A stretch of DNA of 64,000 nucleotides from Xanthomonas prunicola (GCF_002846205.1 NZ_PHKV01000005.1:340323-404322), one strand, 5' to 3'; shown: positions 9,620-23,014, counted from the first letter of the stretch. Notes: a model not told the origin generated them from the sequence alone. Numbers and translations are program-made.

Positions 9620-10657
9620 ATGCGCCTTACCTGGCTCGCTACCGCCGTCTTACTCGCCCCTCTCGCCGCCTTGGCCGATCCGGTGACCGGCATCAGCTTC
9701 GATCACGACGACTGGACCATCGCCTGCGACAACACCCGCACTTGCCGCGCCGCTGGATATCAGCCCGATGAAGGCGAGCACTTGCCGGTGTCGGTGCTAC
9801 TGACCCGCAAGGCCGGCGCCGGGCAGGCAGTGACGGCGGAGTTGATGCTTGGCCAGTACGACGAGATCAAGATGCCGGCGTCGTTGACGCTGCGGATCGA
9901 TCAACGCGATCTGGGCAAGCTGGCGCTGGATCGCAGCAAGGGCACTGCGCCCTTGAGTGACGCACAGGTTGCCGCCCTGCTGACTGCCCTACGCGGCAGC
10001 AGCGCGATTGTGGCGGTAGGTAACGATGGCCGCCGCTGGCAGCTGTCCGACCGCGGTGCCTCGGCGGTACTGCTGAAGATGGACGAATTCCAGGGCCGGC
10101 TGGGCACACGCGGCGCGTTGGTGCGCAAGGGCGATCGCGACGAGAGCAAGGTGTTGCCGGCAGTGCCGGTGCCGCAGGTACGTATGGTCAAACTCCCCAC
10201 AGCGCAGGCCGGCGACGCACGCATTGGCACAGTGCCCGCGCTGTTTCAGGCCTTGCGCGCCAGCTTGCCGGCCGATGAGGAATGCAAAGGACTGCAAGCG
10301 GGCGATGCGCAGGAGCCGCTGACCGTCACCCGGCTCAGCAATGACAAGCTGCTGGTCTCCACCGATTGCTGGATGGGCGCGTACAACGTCGGCACCGGGT
10401 TTTGGGTCGTCAATGCACGTGCACCGTTCGCGCCAATTCTGGTGACCACGCAGGCCAGCGACATCGATGGTTCCACCCTGCTGTCGTCGCAAAAAGGCCG
10501 CGGTTTGGGCGATTGCTATAGCCAGGCCAGTTGGACCTGGGACGGCCGCCGTTTTGTGCCGACCTCCAAATCCACCTCCGGCCTGTGCCGGTTGGTGGCT
10601 GCCGGCGGCGCGTGGGAGCTGCCGACCTTGGTCACCGAGGTCAAGCCGTCGCCTTGA
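9620..10657 (+). CDS. DUF1176 family exported protein
   Basis: A 345-aa protein with a clear signal peptide (MRLTWLATAVLLAPLAALAD) and a mature part starting ISFDHDDWTIACDNTRTCRAAGY. The repeated Cys residues and the C-terminal GLGDCYSQASWTWDGRRFVPT resemble DUF1176 proteins, whose function is unknown. It is probably periplasmic. An open frame begins at 9539, but the signal peptide fixes the start at 9620. The next 296 bp (10658-10953) hold nothing recognisable. Confidence 0.75.
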   Translation: MRLTWLATAVLLAPLAALADPVTGISFDHDDWTIACDNTRTCRAAGYQPDEGEHLPVSVLLTRKAGAGQAVTAELMLGQYDEIKMPASLTLRIDQRDLGKLALDRSKGTAPLSDAQVAALLTALRGSSAIVAVGNDGRRWQLSDRGASAVLLKMDEFQGRLGTRGALVRKGDRDESKVLPAVPVPQVRMVKLPTAQAGDARIGTVPALFQALRASLPADEECKGLQAGDAQEPLTVTRLSNDKLLVSTDCWMGAYNVGTGFWVVNARAPFAPILVTTQASDIDGSTLLSSQKGRGLGDCYSQASWTWDGRRFVPTSKSTSGLCRLVAAGGAWELPTLVTEVKPSP

Positions 10658-10953
10658 TCGAAGCCAAGGCAGTGCGCGCCTGCGCTGCCTTGCGAAATGA
10701 CCAGTCGAGTTGGTCGGTGTGTAGAGCGTTCAATCAGGTCGCCAGGGAACTGTCTGGCGTGGTGTCCTCACCGATAGTGGAACCGTTGGCGGCATGGATG
10801 CCGCCAACCAGCACTCATGGACGGGTTCACGGCGTGTCCCGCGACGGTGAGCGGGCAAGGTCCGGTCGAGATGGTGGGCTTGTCAGGGCAAGCGATACCC
10901 TTTGCGCTGTCTGAATAACAACGTCTGAGGAGCGAGCGCGCCAACACCGCAGA

Positions 10954-12693
10954 TCAGCTGGTGACTGCCGCCGGCTCGCAATGCTCGACGATCAACTGCA
11001 CCGCCGTGCCGCCGCGATAGTCGTCGGCGACCAGCCGATACGCCAACCGCACCAAGCGCGTGGGTTCGCTGCCGCGCCAGCCATTGAAGTGAATGGCATT
11101 GAGCGGCTCCGTGCGGCCAGCGCAACGCAGTGTCAATTTAAGGTGGCGTTCCTTGAGCACGCGGTACTGCAGCACTTCGAACTGACCATCGAACAGCGGC
11201 TCGGGAAAGCCCTGCCCCCACGGCCCTGCCACACGCAGCGCTTCGGCATGCACGTGATCGAGTTCGTGCGCGGCCAGTTCGCCGTCGCTGTGCAATTCGG
11301 CATGCAGCAGCGAAGCGTCCACCATCGCCGTCACCTGCGACTGGAAGGCCTGCTCGAACGCGGCCAGCGCGGCGTGATCGATGCTCAACCCGGCTGCCAT
11401 CGCATGGCCACCGAACTTCTGGATCAGCCCGGGATGCCGCGCATCCACTGCCGCCAGCACGTCGCGGATATGCAGGCCAGGAATCGAACGCACCGAGCCA
11501 CGCAACTGGCTGCTGCCCGGCTCGGCCGGTGCCAGCGCGACCACCGGACGATGCAGGCGGTCTTTGAGTTTGGACGCCACCAGACCGATGACGCCTGGGT
11601 GCCATTCGGCATCGAACAGGCATGCGGCAATCGGCAATGCGCCGTCCGCGTCCAGCACGACTTTGGTAACGGCTTGCTCGGCATCGTCGGTCATCAACTG
11701 CTGCACCGCGCGGCGCTCGGCGTTGATCTCTTCCAGCGTGCCTGCGATCTCGCGTGCGCGGTTCCAATCCTCGCTGAGCAGCAGTTCGATGCCCAGCGCC
11801 ATGTCCTCGAGCCGACCGGCCGCATTGAGACGCGGCCCGAGCGCAAATCCAATATCGCTGGCGCTCAGTCGCGCCACATCGCGGCCGCTGGCATCGATCA
11901 AGGCGCGCAAACCGATGCAGCCCTTCCCCTCGCGCAGGCGCCGCAGGCCGGCCGACACCAGCGCACGATTATTGGTGTCCAGCGGCACCAGATCGGCGAC
12001 GGTGCCGACCGCGACCAGATCCAGCAGCACCGACAGATCCGGCTCGGCGCGCTCGGCAAAGGCACCGCGTGCGCGTAACACTTTCCGCAGCGCCAACAAC
12101 ACGTAAAAAATCACACCGACCCCGGCCAGGGTCTTGCTGGGGAACGTGTCTTCGGCCAGGTTCGGGTCGACGATCGCATCGGCGGGCGGTAACACCTCGC
12201 CAGGTAAATGGTGGTCGGTGACCAGTACTGTCCAGCCGCGCGCCTTGGCTGCGGCGACACCGGCATGGCAGGCAATGCCGTGATCGACGGTGACCAGCAC
12301 ATCCGGCTGCAGCGCCGCCAGCTCGTCGACCAGGGCAGGCGACAGGCCATAGCCATGCACCATGCGATTGGGCACGGCGTGATGGATATCCAGCGCACCG
12401 AGCATGCGTAGGCCGCGCACACCCACCGCGCATGCGGTTGCGCCATCGCAATCGAAATCGCCCACCACCAGAATGCGCCGCTGCTGTGCAATCGCGTCGG
12501 CCAGCAGCTCGGCAGCGACGCCGCTGTTGTGCAGCAGCTCCGGAGACAACAACTGGCCCAGTCGCGGCTGTGCGCCTTGTGCGTCGGTGACACCGCGCGC
12601 GGCATAGATGCGGCGCAGCAGCGGCAACATGGTCTCGGGCCAACTACCGGCCTGCCCGGAGGGGCGCCGGACGATCCGCGGACTCGAGGTCAT
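10954..12693 (-). CDS. recJ: Single-stranded-DNA-specific exonuclease RecJ
   Basis: A 579-aa DHH-family 5'-3' exonuclease for recombination and repair. Visible motifs are VGDFDCDGATACAVG (motif I, about 70-85), DHGIACH, VTDHHLPGE (DHH motif), LGPRLNAAGRLEDM, and QKFGGHAMAAGLSI in the DHHA1 region. A C-terminal OB-type domain ends the protein. The ATG at 12693 overlaps the stop of the upstream gene (ATGA). The frame stays open to 13224, but that extension has shadow-like Arg/Ala composition and was rejected. It is the last gene of the carA-to-recJ block. Confidence 0.95.
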   Translation of the reverse strand: MTSSPRIVRRPSGQAGSWPETMLPLLRRIYAARGVTDAQGAQPRLGQLLSPELLHNSGVAAELLADAIAQQRRILVVGDFDCDGATACAVGVRGLRMLGALDIHHAVPNRMVHGYGLSPALVDELAALQPDVLVTVDHGIACHAGVAAAKARGWTVLVTDHHLPGEVLPPADAIVDPNLAEDTFPSKTLAGVGVIFYVLLALRKVLRARGAFAERAEPDLSVLLDLVAVGTVADLVPLDTNNRALVSAGLRRLREGKGCIGLRALIDASGRDVARLSASDIGFALGPRLNAAGRLEDMALGIELLLSEDWNRAREIAGTLEEINAERRAVQQLMTDDAEQAVTKVVLDADGALPIAACLFDAEWHPGVIGLVASKLKDRLHRPVVALAPAEPGSSQLRGSVRSIPGLHIRDVLAAVDARHPGLIQKFGGHAMAAGLSIDHAALAAFEQAFQSQVTAMVDASLLHAELHSDGELAAHELDHVHAEALRVAGPWGQGFPEPLFDGQFEVLQYRVLKERHLKLTLRCAGRTEPLNAIHFNGWRGSEPTRLVRLAYRLVADDYRGGTAVQLIVEHCEPAAVTS

Positions 12694-13610
12694 TGCGCCA
12701 GCTGTACCCGCGGCTTGCGCCAGAAACGCCAACGCTGCGCATGCGTGAGCGATACGCTTTCGCCGTCCTGAAAATCCAAGACCAACCGATCCAATTCGCC
12801 CCGCGCCATCGCCGCCAGCAGCGGCGCCACCGCATCGTCGCTGAACTGCTGCAGGGAACGCAGATGGCGCAGATCCACCAGCGCGTCCACGCGTTGTTCG
12901 CCCTGCGCATCGGCGCCTGCCGCCAGCGCCAACGCACGCAGCAGCGACTCGCGGCTGCGCACCTGACGATGCGGCGAAGTCACCGCATGCGGCAGCACGC
13001 CGCCACCCCAGAACCACAAGGAATTGATCGCCGGCTTGCCGCTGGCCACGCGACCTTCGTTCCAGGGATGCTGATGCAACAGCACCTGCGCTTCGGTCAG
13101 CAAGGCGCGCCAGCGGCGGCCGCTGTCGCCGGCCGGCAGATGCTCGAACAGGTCGTCGCCGATCGCGACATCCGGCGGCGCAAAGTCCGGCAATTTCGCA
13201 TCCGGCGACAAGCGCAGATACCAACGCGATGGCGTGGGCGCATCCAGCAGAAATCCCGCATCACCGAACATCGGCTTGAGGATCGGCAGCAGCACCGCCA
13301 GATCCTCGGCGGTGGGGCCAAGCGCCTCGCCGTAGCCCATCAACCGCGCGCCCTGCATGTCCGGCACCACATAGGCCGGATCGGCACGCACCCAGGTGGC
13401 CCCGGCGGCATCGCCGGCATCCAACTGGCGGGTCAACGCGGCCACCGGCCAATGCGACGGCGTCAGGCTGAAATGGCGCTGCAATTGCGCCACCTCACCC
13501 GCATCGGCGGTGTGCTGCTCGGCGCGCGCAAGCGCACGCGCCACCACGGTGTCGCACAGGGTTCCGGGCAGACGGCGTTTTTCCGGCAGCAACAGCGTGG
13601 CGGTGGTCAT
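12690..13610 (-). CDS. Conserved protein of unknown function between greA and recJ
   Basis: A 306-aa predicted cytoplasmic protein with no signal peptide or membrane segment. It starts MTTATLLLPEKRRLPG and includes LGPTAEDLAVLLPILKPMF, LLHQHPWNEGR and NSLWFWGGG. The GGG-rich segment and the HPWN block look conserved. I recognise it only as a gene commonly next to recJ in xanthomonads; relatives are sometimes labelled phosphoglycerate mutase, but I see no mutase or alkaline-phosphatase metal motif to support that. Its start lies 16 bp after greA and its stop overlaps recJ by four bases, so it is co-translated with them. Confidence 0.75.
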   Translation of the reverse strand: MTTATLLLPEKRRLPGTLCDTVVARALARAEQHTADAGEVAQLQRHFSLTPSHWPVAALTRQLDAGDAAGATWVRADPAYVVPDMQGARLMGYGEALGPTAEDLAVLLPILKPMFGDAGFLLDAPTPSRWYLRLSPDAKLPDFAPPDVAIGDDLFEHLPAGDSGRRWRALLTEAQVLLHQHPWNEGRVASGKPAINSLWFWGGGVLPHAVTSPHRQVRSRESLLRALALAAGADAQGEQRVDALVDLRHLRSLQQFSDDAVAPLLAAMARGELDRLVLDFQDGESVSLTHAQRWRFWRKPRVQLAQ

Positions 13611-13626
13611 CGCGCGGTAATGCCGG

Positions 13627-14099
13627 TCAGTCCAGGTAGGCGACGCTGACGACTTCGTACTCGCGCTGACCGGCCGGCGCATCGATGGTGACCGAATCGC
13701 CTTCCAGCTTGCCGATCAGCGCACGCGCCAGCGGCGAAGAGATCGCGATCAGGCCCATCTTGATGTCCGCTTCCAGATCGCCAACGATCTGGTAGCGCTT
13801 CTCTTCGTCGGTCTCGGTATCTGCCAACGTCACCGTGGCACCGAACACGATCTTGTTGCCGGCCGACAACTTGGTGATGTCGATGATCTCGGCGTGCGAG
13901 AGCTCGCCTTCCAGCTGCTTGATACGGCCTTCGATGAAGCTCTGCTGCTCGCGCGCGGCGTGATACTCGGCGTTCTCCTTCAGGTCGCCATGCGCACGCG
14001 CTTCGGCGATCGCATTGATCACCTCCGGGCGCTTGACCGACTTCAGCTGTTCCAGTTCTTCGCGCAGGCGCAGCGCGCCCTTCGATGTCATGGGTGCTC

Positions 14100-14103
<4 letters not shown>
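13627..14103 (-). CDS. greA: Transcription elongation factor GreA
   Basis: A 158-aa factor that stimulates RNA cleavage by backtracked RNA polymerase. The N-terminal coiled coil contains the tip acidic motif ([19 protein letters not shown]), and the C-terminal FKBP-like domain ends [11 protein letters not shown]. Length equals E. coli GreA. The ATG at 14103 overlaps the carB stop (ATGA) and has AAGGAG eight bases upstream, which decides it over an ATG at 14091. It is read as part of the car transcript. Confidence 0.96.
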
Positions 14104-17342
<3,239 letters not shown>

Positions 17343-17455
17343 TTCTTTACTCGATTAGGAACATGCGGCGAGCCGCAAGTGCGGAAGAGTGGCCGCGGCG
17401 ATCGCATCGCGACGCGGCGTGATAGTGCATCGACTCAGCGGAGTCGAAAGCCGGT

Positions 17456-17812
17456 TCATCCGGCAGATCCATAGCCGAGGCCGTGCAGGGTGTGCTGAAG
17501 CCATTGATACAGTCCGAAGGACGCGGCAAGGCTACCCAGGATCAGCAGCCAGCCGATCGCGGAGGTCTTGCCCCAGCGACGCGCCTTGTCCGGGTCGGTG
17601 TTCTGCATGCGATGGTGAAAGGATTCCCCGCCAGCCACATAGCCGACACCGAAAACGAAGCACATCGGCACCATCAAGGCCAGCTTCATGCCGCCGTGCA
17701 GCGTGATCGACTCGGCACCGGCGCGTGCCTGCTCCAGCGGCATCCAGACGCCCCAGTAAGTCAGGGCAACCCCCACCAGCACGATCAGCACACCCATCAA
17801 ACGAGCGCTCAT
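17456..17812 (-). CDS. Small three-helix membrane protein between carA and carB
   Basis: A 118-aa protein with three hydrophobic segments ([55 protein letters not shown]), so probably an inner-membrane protein. Its ATG overlaps the carA stop (ATGA), so it is translated with carA. The family was not recognised. Its position inside the carAB operon suggests co-expression but says little about function. Confidence 0.8.
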   Translation of the reverse strand: MSARLMGVLIVLVGVALTYWGVWMPLEQARAGAESITLHGGMKLALMVPMCFVFGVGYVAGGESFHHRMQNTDPDKARRWGKTSAIGWLLILGSLAASFGLYQWLQHTLHGLGYGSAG

Positions 17813-18942
17813 GCGCGCTTGGCATCCTTGGCCATCAACTCCACGAACCGATCGAACAACGGCCCCACATCGCGCGGGCCTGGCGAGGCTTCCGGGTGGC
17901 CCTGGAACGAAAACGCCGGTGCGTCGGTCAGCGCGATGCCCTGATTGGTGCCATCGAACAGCGAACGGTGGGTCACCCGCACATTGGACGGCAAGGTGCG
18001 TTCATCCACTGCAAACCCGTGGTTCTGCGAGGTGATCATCACCCGGCCGCCGTCCAGATCCTGCACCGGGTGGTTGGCACCGTGATGGCCAGTGGCCATC
18101 TTCAGCGTCTTGGCACCGGCGGCCAGCGCCAGCAACTGATGGCCCAGGCAGATACCGAAGGTCGGCACCTTCTGCGCGATCAGTTCCTTGATCGCACCGA
18201 TCGCGTAATCGCAAGGCTCCGGGTCGCCCGGGCCATTGGACAGAAACACGCCGTCCGGCTGCATCGCCAACACCTCGGCCACCGGGGTCTGCGCCGGCAC
18301 CACGGTGACGTCGCAACCACGGTCGGCCAGCATGCGCAGGATGTTGAGCTTGACGCCGTAATCGTAAGCGACAACCTTGTGCTTCAGCTCGGCGCGCACG
18401 AAGGTGTCGGAATTGAGATCCAACGAGCCTTCCTGCCAGCTGTAAGTGCTCTCGGTCGAGACCACCTTGGCCAGATCCATGCCTTTCAGGCCGGGAAACT
18501 TGCGTGCAGCTTCCAGCGCTTTTTCGACGTCGATCTCGCCGGCCATCAGCGCACCGTTCTGGGCGCCCTTCTGCCGCAGCAGGCGGGTCAACTTGCGGGT
18601 GTCGATGCCGGAGATGGCCACCACACCGCGGGCCTGCAGCCACTCCGGCAAGGCCACCTGGCTACGCCAGTTGCTGGGGCGGCGCGGCACGTCGCGCACG
18701 ATCAGGCCGGCGGCCCAGATCTTGCGGGCCTCGTCGTCCTGGTCGGTAAAGCCCGTGTTGCCGATATGCGGATAGGTCAGCGTGACCATCTGGCGGGCGT
18801 AGGAGGGATCGGTCAGGACTTCCTGGTAACCGGTCATGGCGGTGTTGAACACCACTTCGCCGACGGAAAGCCCGTTGGCGCCTACGGATTCGCCCTCGAA
18901 CACGGTGCCGTCTTCGAGGACAAGGATTGCGGGTTGGGTCAC
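17809..18942 (-). CDS. carA: Carbamoyl-phosphate synthase small subunit (glutaminase)
   Basis: A 377-aa subunit that hydrolyses glutamine and channels ammonia to CarB. The class I glutamine amidotransferase domain has the nucleophile in [15 protein letters not shown] and the histidine in [11 protein letters not shown]. The start is a GTG at 18942 ([18 protein letters not shown]), since family members begin with this ALLVLEDG-type strand; the open frame reaching 19146 has no family similarity. The 239-bp gap to dapB upstream probably holds the car promoter. Confidence 0.96.
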   Translation of the reverse strand: MTQPAILVLEDGTVFEGESVGANGLSVGEVVFNTAMTGYQEVLTDPSYARQMVTLTYPHIGNTGFTDQDDEARKIWAAGLIVRDVPRRPSNWRSQVALPEWLQARGVVAISGIDTRKLTRLLRQKGAQNGALMAGEIDVEKALEAARKFPGLKGMDLAKVVSTESTYSWQEGSLDLNSDTFVRAELKHKVVAYDYGVKLNILRMLADRGCDVTVVPAQTPVAEVLAMQPDGVFLSNGPGDPEPCDYAIGAIKELIAQKVPTFGICLGHQLLALAAGAKTLKMATGHHGANHPVQDLDGGRVMITSQNHGFAVDERTLPSNVRVTHRSLFDGTNQGIALTDAPAFSFQGHPEASPGPRDVGPLFDRFVELMAKDAKRA

Positions 18943-19154
18943 GTGGGGTCTCGCTCTGGCTGCCTGGGACTCCGATGCGCTTCCGGCCAAATTCCGGTTG
19001 CAACAAAGCGCGGACGCGGTGCTGAGGACCGGTCCGACGCTGGTTCGGGCAAGCGAGAATTGTAAAGGCAACTGCCCCGGCATGCCAGCCTGAAGAGCGT
19101 TCGATGCAGCACCGGTATCAACGCTGGGGCATGAATAGGCCGCCACGTGCAGCT

Positions 19155-19170
19155 ACCGCGCATGCGCGGT
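19155..19170. repeat. 16-bp perfect palindrome between dapB and carA
   Basis: ACCGCGCATGCGCGGT is a perfect palindrome lying 12 bp after the dapB stop, in the 239-bp dapB-carA gap. It could end dapB transcription or be an operator for carA; the sequence alone does not decide, and no T tract follows. Confidence 0.4.
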
Positions 19171-19181
19171 GGCGCGCCGGC

Positions 19182-19898
19182 TTACAGCACCAGATCGCGC
19201 ACCCGGTAGCTGCCGGCCGGCTTGCCGATCAGTCGCTTGGCGGCATGCAACGCACCGCGCGCGAAGATGTCGCGGTTGGTCGCGCGATGCACCAGTTCGA
19301 CCCGCTCGCCCAACCCCGTGAACTGCACGGTGTGTTCGCCGACGATGTCGCCAGCGCGCAGGCTGACATAGCGCGGCTGCGCGCCGCTACCGGTGGCCGC
19401 CTCGCCCAACGTCAGTGCGGTCCCGGATGGCGCATCCTGCTTGTGCACGTGATGCGCTTCGATGATGTCGCAATCCCACCCCGGCAAGGTGCCGGCGGCA
19501 CGCTCCACCAACTCGGTCAGCACCGCAACGCCCAGGCTGAAGTTGGAGGCCCACACCAACGGGATGTGTTGGGCGGCATCGCGCAGTGCTCCACGCTGCG
19601 CCTCGTCCAGCCCGGTGGTGCCAGACACCAGCGGCTTACCGCGCTGCGCGCACAGCGCCAGGATCGGCGCGAAGCCCTGCGGCAAACTGAAGTCGATGGC
19701 CACATCGAACGCAGGCGCGCCGCCGAGTTCGCTGGCGGCGAAAAACGGCACGCCGTCAACCACGCGTTGCGATGGCGAGCGGCCCACCACGGCGCCAACC
19801 ACCTGCAAGGTCTCGTCTTCGGCAGCCAATCGCAGCAACGCCTTGCCCATCCGCCCAGAGGCGCCGTGGATCAGAACTTTCACAGCTGAGGTTGTCAT
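19182..19898 (-). CDS. dapB: 4-Hydroxy-tetrahydrodipicolinate reductase
   Basis: A 238-aa NAD(P)H-dependent reductase of the diaminopimelate/lysine pathway. The dinucleotide-binding loop is VLIHGASGRMGKALLRLA at the N-terminus, and the substrate-binding signature is HHVHKQDAPSGTALTLGE (about 135-155) with the Lys of DAPSGTA context. It is slightly shorter than E. coli DapB (273 aa), within the family's range. It is transcribed toward carA. Confidence 0.96.
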   Translation of the reverse strand: MTTSAVKVLIHGASGRMGKALLRLAAEDETLQVVGAVVGRSPSQRVVDGVPFFAASELGGAPAFDVAIDFSLPQGFAPILALCAQRGKPLVSGTTGLDEAQRGALRDAAQHIPLVWASNFSLGVAVLTELVERAAGTLPGWDCDIIEAHHVHKQDAPSGTALTLGEAATGSGAQPRYVSLRAGDIVGEHTVQFTGLGERVELVHRATNRDIFARGALHAAKRLIGKPAGSYRVRDLVL

Positions 19899-20308
19899 GG
19901 TGGCAGGCTGGCTTGGAGAGATGGGTGGTACACGATAGCCGGGATTGGGGTGTTGCGATTGGGGATTCGTCGTTGCAGTGGTGCGCTGCGCGCGATGTGC
20001 AGTTGCAGGGGTATGTTGTTAGTGGGTTTGGCAACGGGCAATAACATGTAGCGAGCGGCTCCGGGACCGATGCTGACGGAGCGGCGAAGCGCAGACGTAT
20101 GCGTGACACATGCCGACGTCGAAGCGATGGTGCGCACGTTCGGCGACGCAATAGCCTGGTGCCAGTTGCTTCTGGAACGCCCGTGAAACGACGCGAACAG
20201 CCATTAGCCGGTGCGATCACCGAACAGGACCGCCGCACGGGACTGGCACAGCAGGATTTCCACCACGCCCCCGCGCGTGGTGGTCACGCCACAGGCTGGC
20301 ATCCGCTC
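19899..20308. other. 410-bp intergenic region upstream of dapB
   Basis: No credible gene was seen on either strand. Near 20260-20283 there is a 9-bp inverted repeat (CCACCACGC / GCGTGGTGG) downstream of the MOSC gene, a possible transcription-end hairpin without a T tract. The dapB promoter should lie near 19900-19990 but was not recognised. Confidence 0.5.
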
Positions 20309-21028
20309 TTAATCGTGGATGCCATCCAGCCGCTTGCTCCAGCTCTCCACTTCGCTGCGCTGCAGGCGGCGTTCGAACAGCGCGCGCCACGACGGAACCA
20401 ACGGCAGCTGCAGCACTGCAGTGACGGCGGAAACATCGACCTGGCGTGCATATAGCACCTGTTGCAGGCGCGACAGCGGCCACCGTGGATGCGGGCGCGC
20501 TTTCAGGGTCAGCAGGTCGCCGGCCGCAACGCTACCCGGCTGCCGCACGCGGTAGTACCAACCGGTGCGGCCGGTTTCCTGCACGCGCCGCGCCAACTCG
20601 CGCACACCGAACCGGTCCGACAACTTCCAGCACGGTTGCCGCAACTGCGACACCTCCACCACCGCGGTGCCCAACGCGAAGCGATCGCCGAGACAGACGT
20701 CGGCTTCGGTCAGGCCGACACTGCTGAGGTTTTCGCCGAAGGCACCGGCGGCCTCCAGCAGGACGTGCGGGCCAAGTTCATCGCGCCAGGCGGCGTAGTG
20801 ATCGCGCGGGTAATGATGGATGGCCTTGTCCGGCCCACCATGCACGCGCCGGTCGCCTTGCTCGTCGCCTTCCAGGCCTTCGACACCCACCCTCACCGCA
20901 CCCTGCAGCGCGCGCTTATCGATCGCACTGCGGCTACCGGGACGGGTGAAGTCGCGTGCGCTGCCGATCGCAACGCTGTCGATCACGATGGCGATCGGCA
21001 CGCACTGCTCCGCCGTGGCCGCTGTCAC
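20309..21028 (-). CDS. MOSC domain-containing protein
   Basis: A 239-aa MOSC-domain protein of the YiiM type. Visible are RSAIDKRALQGAVRVGVEGLEGDEQGD split around GDRRVHGGPDKAIHHYP, then GAFGENLSS and the Cys of QLRQPCWKLSDRFG, the residue thought to bind sulfur or a molybdenum-cofactor ligand. A substrate is not evident; YiiM-like proteins reduce N-hydroxylated compounds. The start is a GTG at 21028 overlapping the aminotransferase stop (GTGA), so the two are translationally coupled. Residues upstream of that GTG are in the same open frame but overlap the aminotransferase. Confidence 0.85.
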   Translation of the reverse strand: MTAATAEQCVPIAIVIDSVAIGSARDFTRPGSRSAIDKRALQGAVRVGVEGLEGDEQGDRRVHGGPDKAIHHYPRDHYAAWRDELGPHVLLEAAGAFGENLSSVGLTEADVCLGDRFALGTAVVEVSQLRQPCWKLSDRFGVRELARRVQETGRTGWYYRVRQPGSVAAGDLLTLKARPHPRWPLSRLQQVLYARQVDVSAVTAVLQLPLVPSWRALFERRLQRSEVESWSKRLDGIHD

Positions 21029-22227
21029 GCGCCCTGCCCTGGCAACTCGTCCAGCGCCTCGCGCAGCAGCTCGCCCAGCACCTGGATGCCGGCATCGATC
21101 TTCTCGCCGGGCACAGTGACAAACGACAGGCGCAGCGTATTGGTCTGCGGCAAGGTGGCGAAGAACGGCGCGCCCGGCACGAACGCAACATTGCGCGCGA
21201 TGGCGCGCGCCAGCAACGCGGTGCCATCCAGCCCAGGTGGCAGCGTCACCCACAAAAACATGCCGCCCTCCGGGCGATTCCATTGCACCTGCGCCGGGAA
21301 ATGCCGATCCAGGGCCTCCAGCATCAGGTCGCATTGGCGCGCATACAGCGCACGGATCTGCGGGATATGGGTCTCAAGAAAATCGTCCTGCAGCGTCTGG
21401 TACACCACGCGCTGCGTGAATGACGGGGTGTGCAGATCGGCTGCCTGCTTGGCCTGGATCAGCTTGCCCAACACCGCTTCGGGCGCCACCACATAGCCCA
21501 GCCGCAAACCGGGTGCGAGCACCTTGGAAAAGGACCCCATGTAGATGACGCCTTCTGGGTTCATCGACAACAGACTCGGCAACGGCTGCCCGCTGTAGTA
21601 CAGCTCGCCGTACGGGTCGTCTTCGACGATCGGCACGCCAGCCTCGGCCGCGCGCGCGACCAGCGTCTGGCGACGCGCCAACGGCAAGCGCCGGCCTGTG
21701 GGGTTCTGAAAATTCGGCAGGCAATACAGAAACCGCGCATCGGCCAGCAGCGCCGGATCCAGCGCATCCACCACCACGCCGTCCTCATCCGAGGGCATGC
21801 CGACGAATGCCGGCTGGAACAGCGAAAACGCCTGCAATGCACCCAGATAGCTCGGCGTTTCCACCAGCACCTTGCTGCCTTCGTCGATGAAGACCTTGCC
21901 GAGCAGGTCCAGGCCCTGTTGTGAACCAGTGGTAATCAGCACCTGGCTGGGCCGGATGCTGGCGCCATCGCGACTCAGCCGCGCGGCCACCCACTCGCGC
22001 AGCGGCGCATAGCCTTCGGTCGGGCCGTATTGCAGCGCCGCCTGCGGCGCATCGCGCAGCACCTGATCGCTGGCAGCGCGCATGCGCTCCACCGGGAAAG
22101 TGGCTGGCGAAGGTAACCCGCCGGCGAAGGAAATCACCTCCGGCCGCTCGGTCACCTTGAGGATTTCGCGAATCGCCGAACTGGTCAGCGCCTGCGCACG
22201 TCGGGAGATCTGGAAGGAGGTTGTCAT
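21025..22227 (-). CDS. PLP-dependent aminotransferase, 2-aminoadipate/MocR-like class I
   Basis: A 400-aa fold-type I aminotransferase starting MTTSFQISRRAQALTSSAIR. The pattern EVISFAGGLPSPATFP is typical of 2-aminoadipate/kynurenine (LysN/ARO8-like) enzymes, and the cofactor lysine is in MGSFSKVLAPGLRLGYV. Asn and Asp for PLP binding are in LPNFQNPTGRRLP and VEDDPYGEL. The exact amino donor cannot be told. AAGGAGG lies about ten bases before the ATG at 22227. Upstream residues in the open frame do not belong to the family. Confidence 0.85.
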   Translation of the reverse strand: MTTSFQISRRAQALTSSAIREILKVTERPEVISFAGGLPSPATFPVERMRAASDQVLRDAPQAALQYGPTEGYAPLREWVAARLSRDGASIRPSQVLITTGSQQGLDLLGKVFIDEGSKVLVETPSYLGALQAFSLFQPAFVGMPSDEDGVVVDALDPALLADARFLYCLPNFQNPTGRRLPLARRQTLVARAAEAGVPIVEDDPYGELYYSGQPLPSLLSMNPEGVIYMGSFSKVLAPGLRLGYVVAPEAVLGKLIQAKQAADLHTPSFTQRVVYQTLQDDFLETHIPQIRALYARQCDLMLEALDRHFPAQVQWNRPEGGMFLWVTLPPGLDGTALLARAIARNVAFVPGAPFFATLPQTNTLRLSFVTVPGEKIDAGIQVLGELLREALDELPGQGA

Positions 22228-22454
22228 GGCGCAAGCATAGCGAACGCCAGTGGCTGCGGTGCTGTGCAGTGCAGCGACGGACGTTCCGCCGCTTGCCTGG
22301 CTCACCGCCGGTATGGAGCGGCGAACACAACGTAGCGCGCGGCTGTCAGGCTGGCGTGGACAGCGGACAGGAACCGGACCGACCGACTGACCCATGCCGC
22401 ACCGAGCACCGGCCGTGCCCACACCGACCTGCGCAGCGGATGTGTTCGCTGCGC

Positions 22455-22955
22455 CTACTGATATGCCGGGCCAACCCAGGCGGTGCCTTCGCTACGGGCG
22501 ATCAGCGTCTTCCAGCGCTTACGGATCACCTTGTCGCGCGTGCGGAAGGTCATGCGCAAGCCGGGCAGGCCGAGCGTGGCGCGCGTTTCAACCATGGCCG
22601 ATTGTTCGTCCGCGGCAATGTCGATCTTGGTGATCGACTGCTTGTAGTCGATCAGCTCTTCCGGGTTGGCCACGTGGCTCATCTGCCGCAGCACTTGCGC
22701 CCATTCGCCATTGGACTTGCAATATTTCTCGCGGTTGGCGGTCTGCCGCTTCTGATGCGTATCCATGCGGTACAGCACCACCATTTCAAAGTCCGGTGCA
22801 GTCATCGCGCAGAGCGCCTCGCCATCCTGACTCAACATCGCCTTGTCGTGCGCGGCATAGAAATCGCGCACCTGCTTCTCGTCGAGCGCATTGCCACCGT
22901 ACTGATAAACACCGGCAACGGCCGCCAGAGCCGCCAACAACACCAGCAAACGCAT
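22455..22955 (-). CDS. Small exported protein of unknown function
   Basis: A 166-aa protein with an N-terminal hydrophobic signal or anchor (MRLLVLLAALAAVAGVYQYG) and a mature part containing VRDFYAAHDKAMLSQDGEAL, CAMTAPDFEMVV and TRATLGLPGLRM. The pattern of a short helix followed by 'D.DALCAM.APDF' resembles NTF2/SnoaL-like folds, a weak inference. The open frame upstream of 22955 was rejected because the signal sequence marks the start. It is on the same strand as feoB, 60 bp from the Cys-rich gene. Confidence 0.7.
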   Translation of the reverse strand: MRLLVLLAALAAVAGVYQYGGNALDEKQVRDFYAAHDKAMLSQDGEALCAMTAPDFEMVVLYRMDTHQKRQTANREKYCKSNGEWAQVLRQMSHVANPEELIDYKQSITKIDIAADEQSAMVETRATLGLPGLRMTFRTRDKVIRKRWKTLIARSEGTAWVGPAYQ

Positions 22956-23014
22956 CACCGCCCCCTGTTCCGCCGCGTCCTGCGGCCGCGCAAGTGTAGC
23001 CGACGCTGCGGATA

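Noticed and set aside
12694..13224. N-terminal extension of recJ by 177 residues
   Set aside because: Low-complexity Arg/Ala/Gly sequence overlapping the upstream gene; the ATG at 12693 gives the normal RecJ start.
19155..19170. Palindrome before carA as a specific arginine or pyrimidine operator
   Set aside because: It matches no operator that I know; an ARG box would be AT-rich. Kept only as a palindrome.
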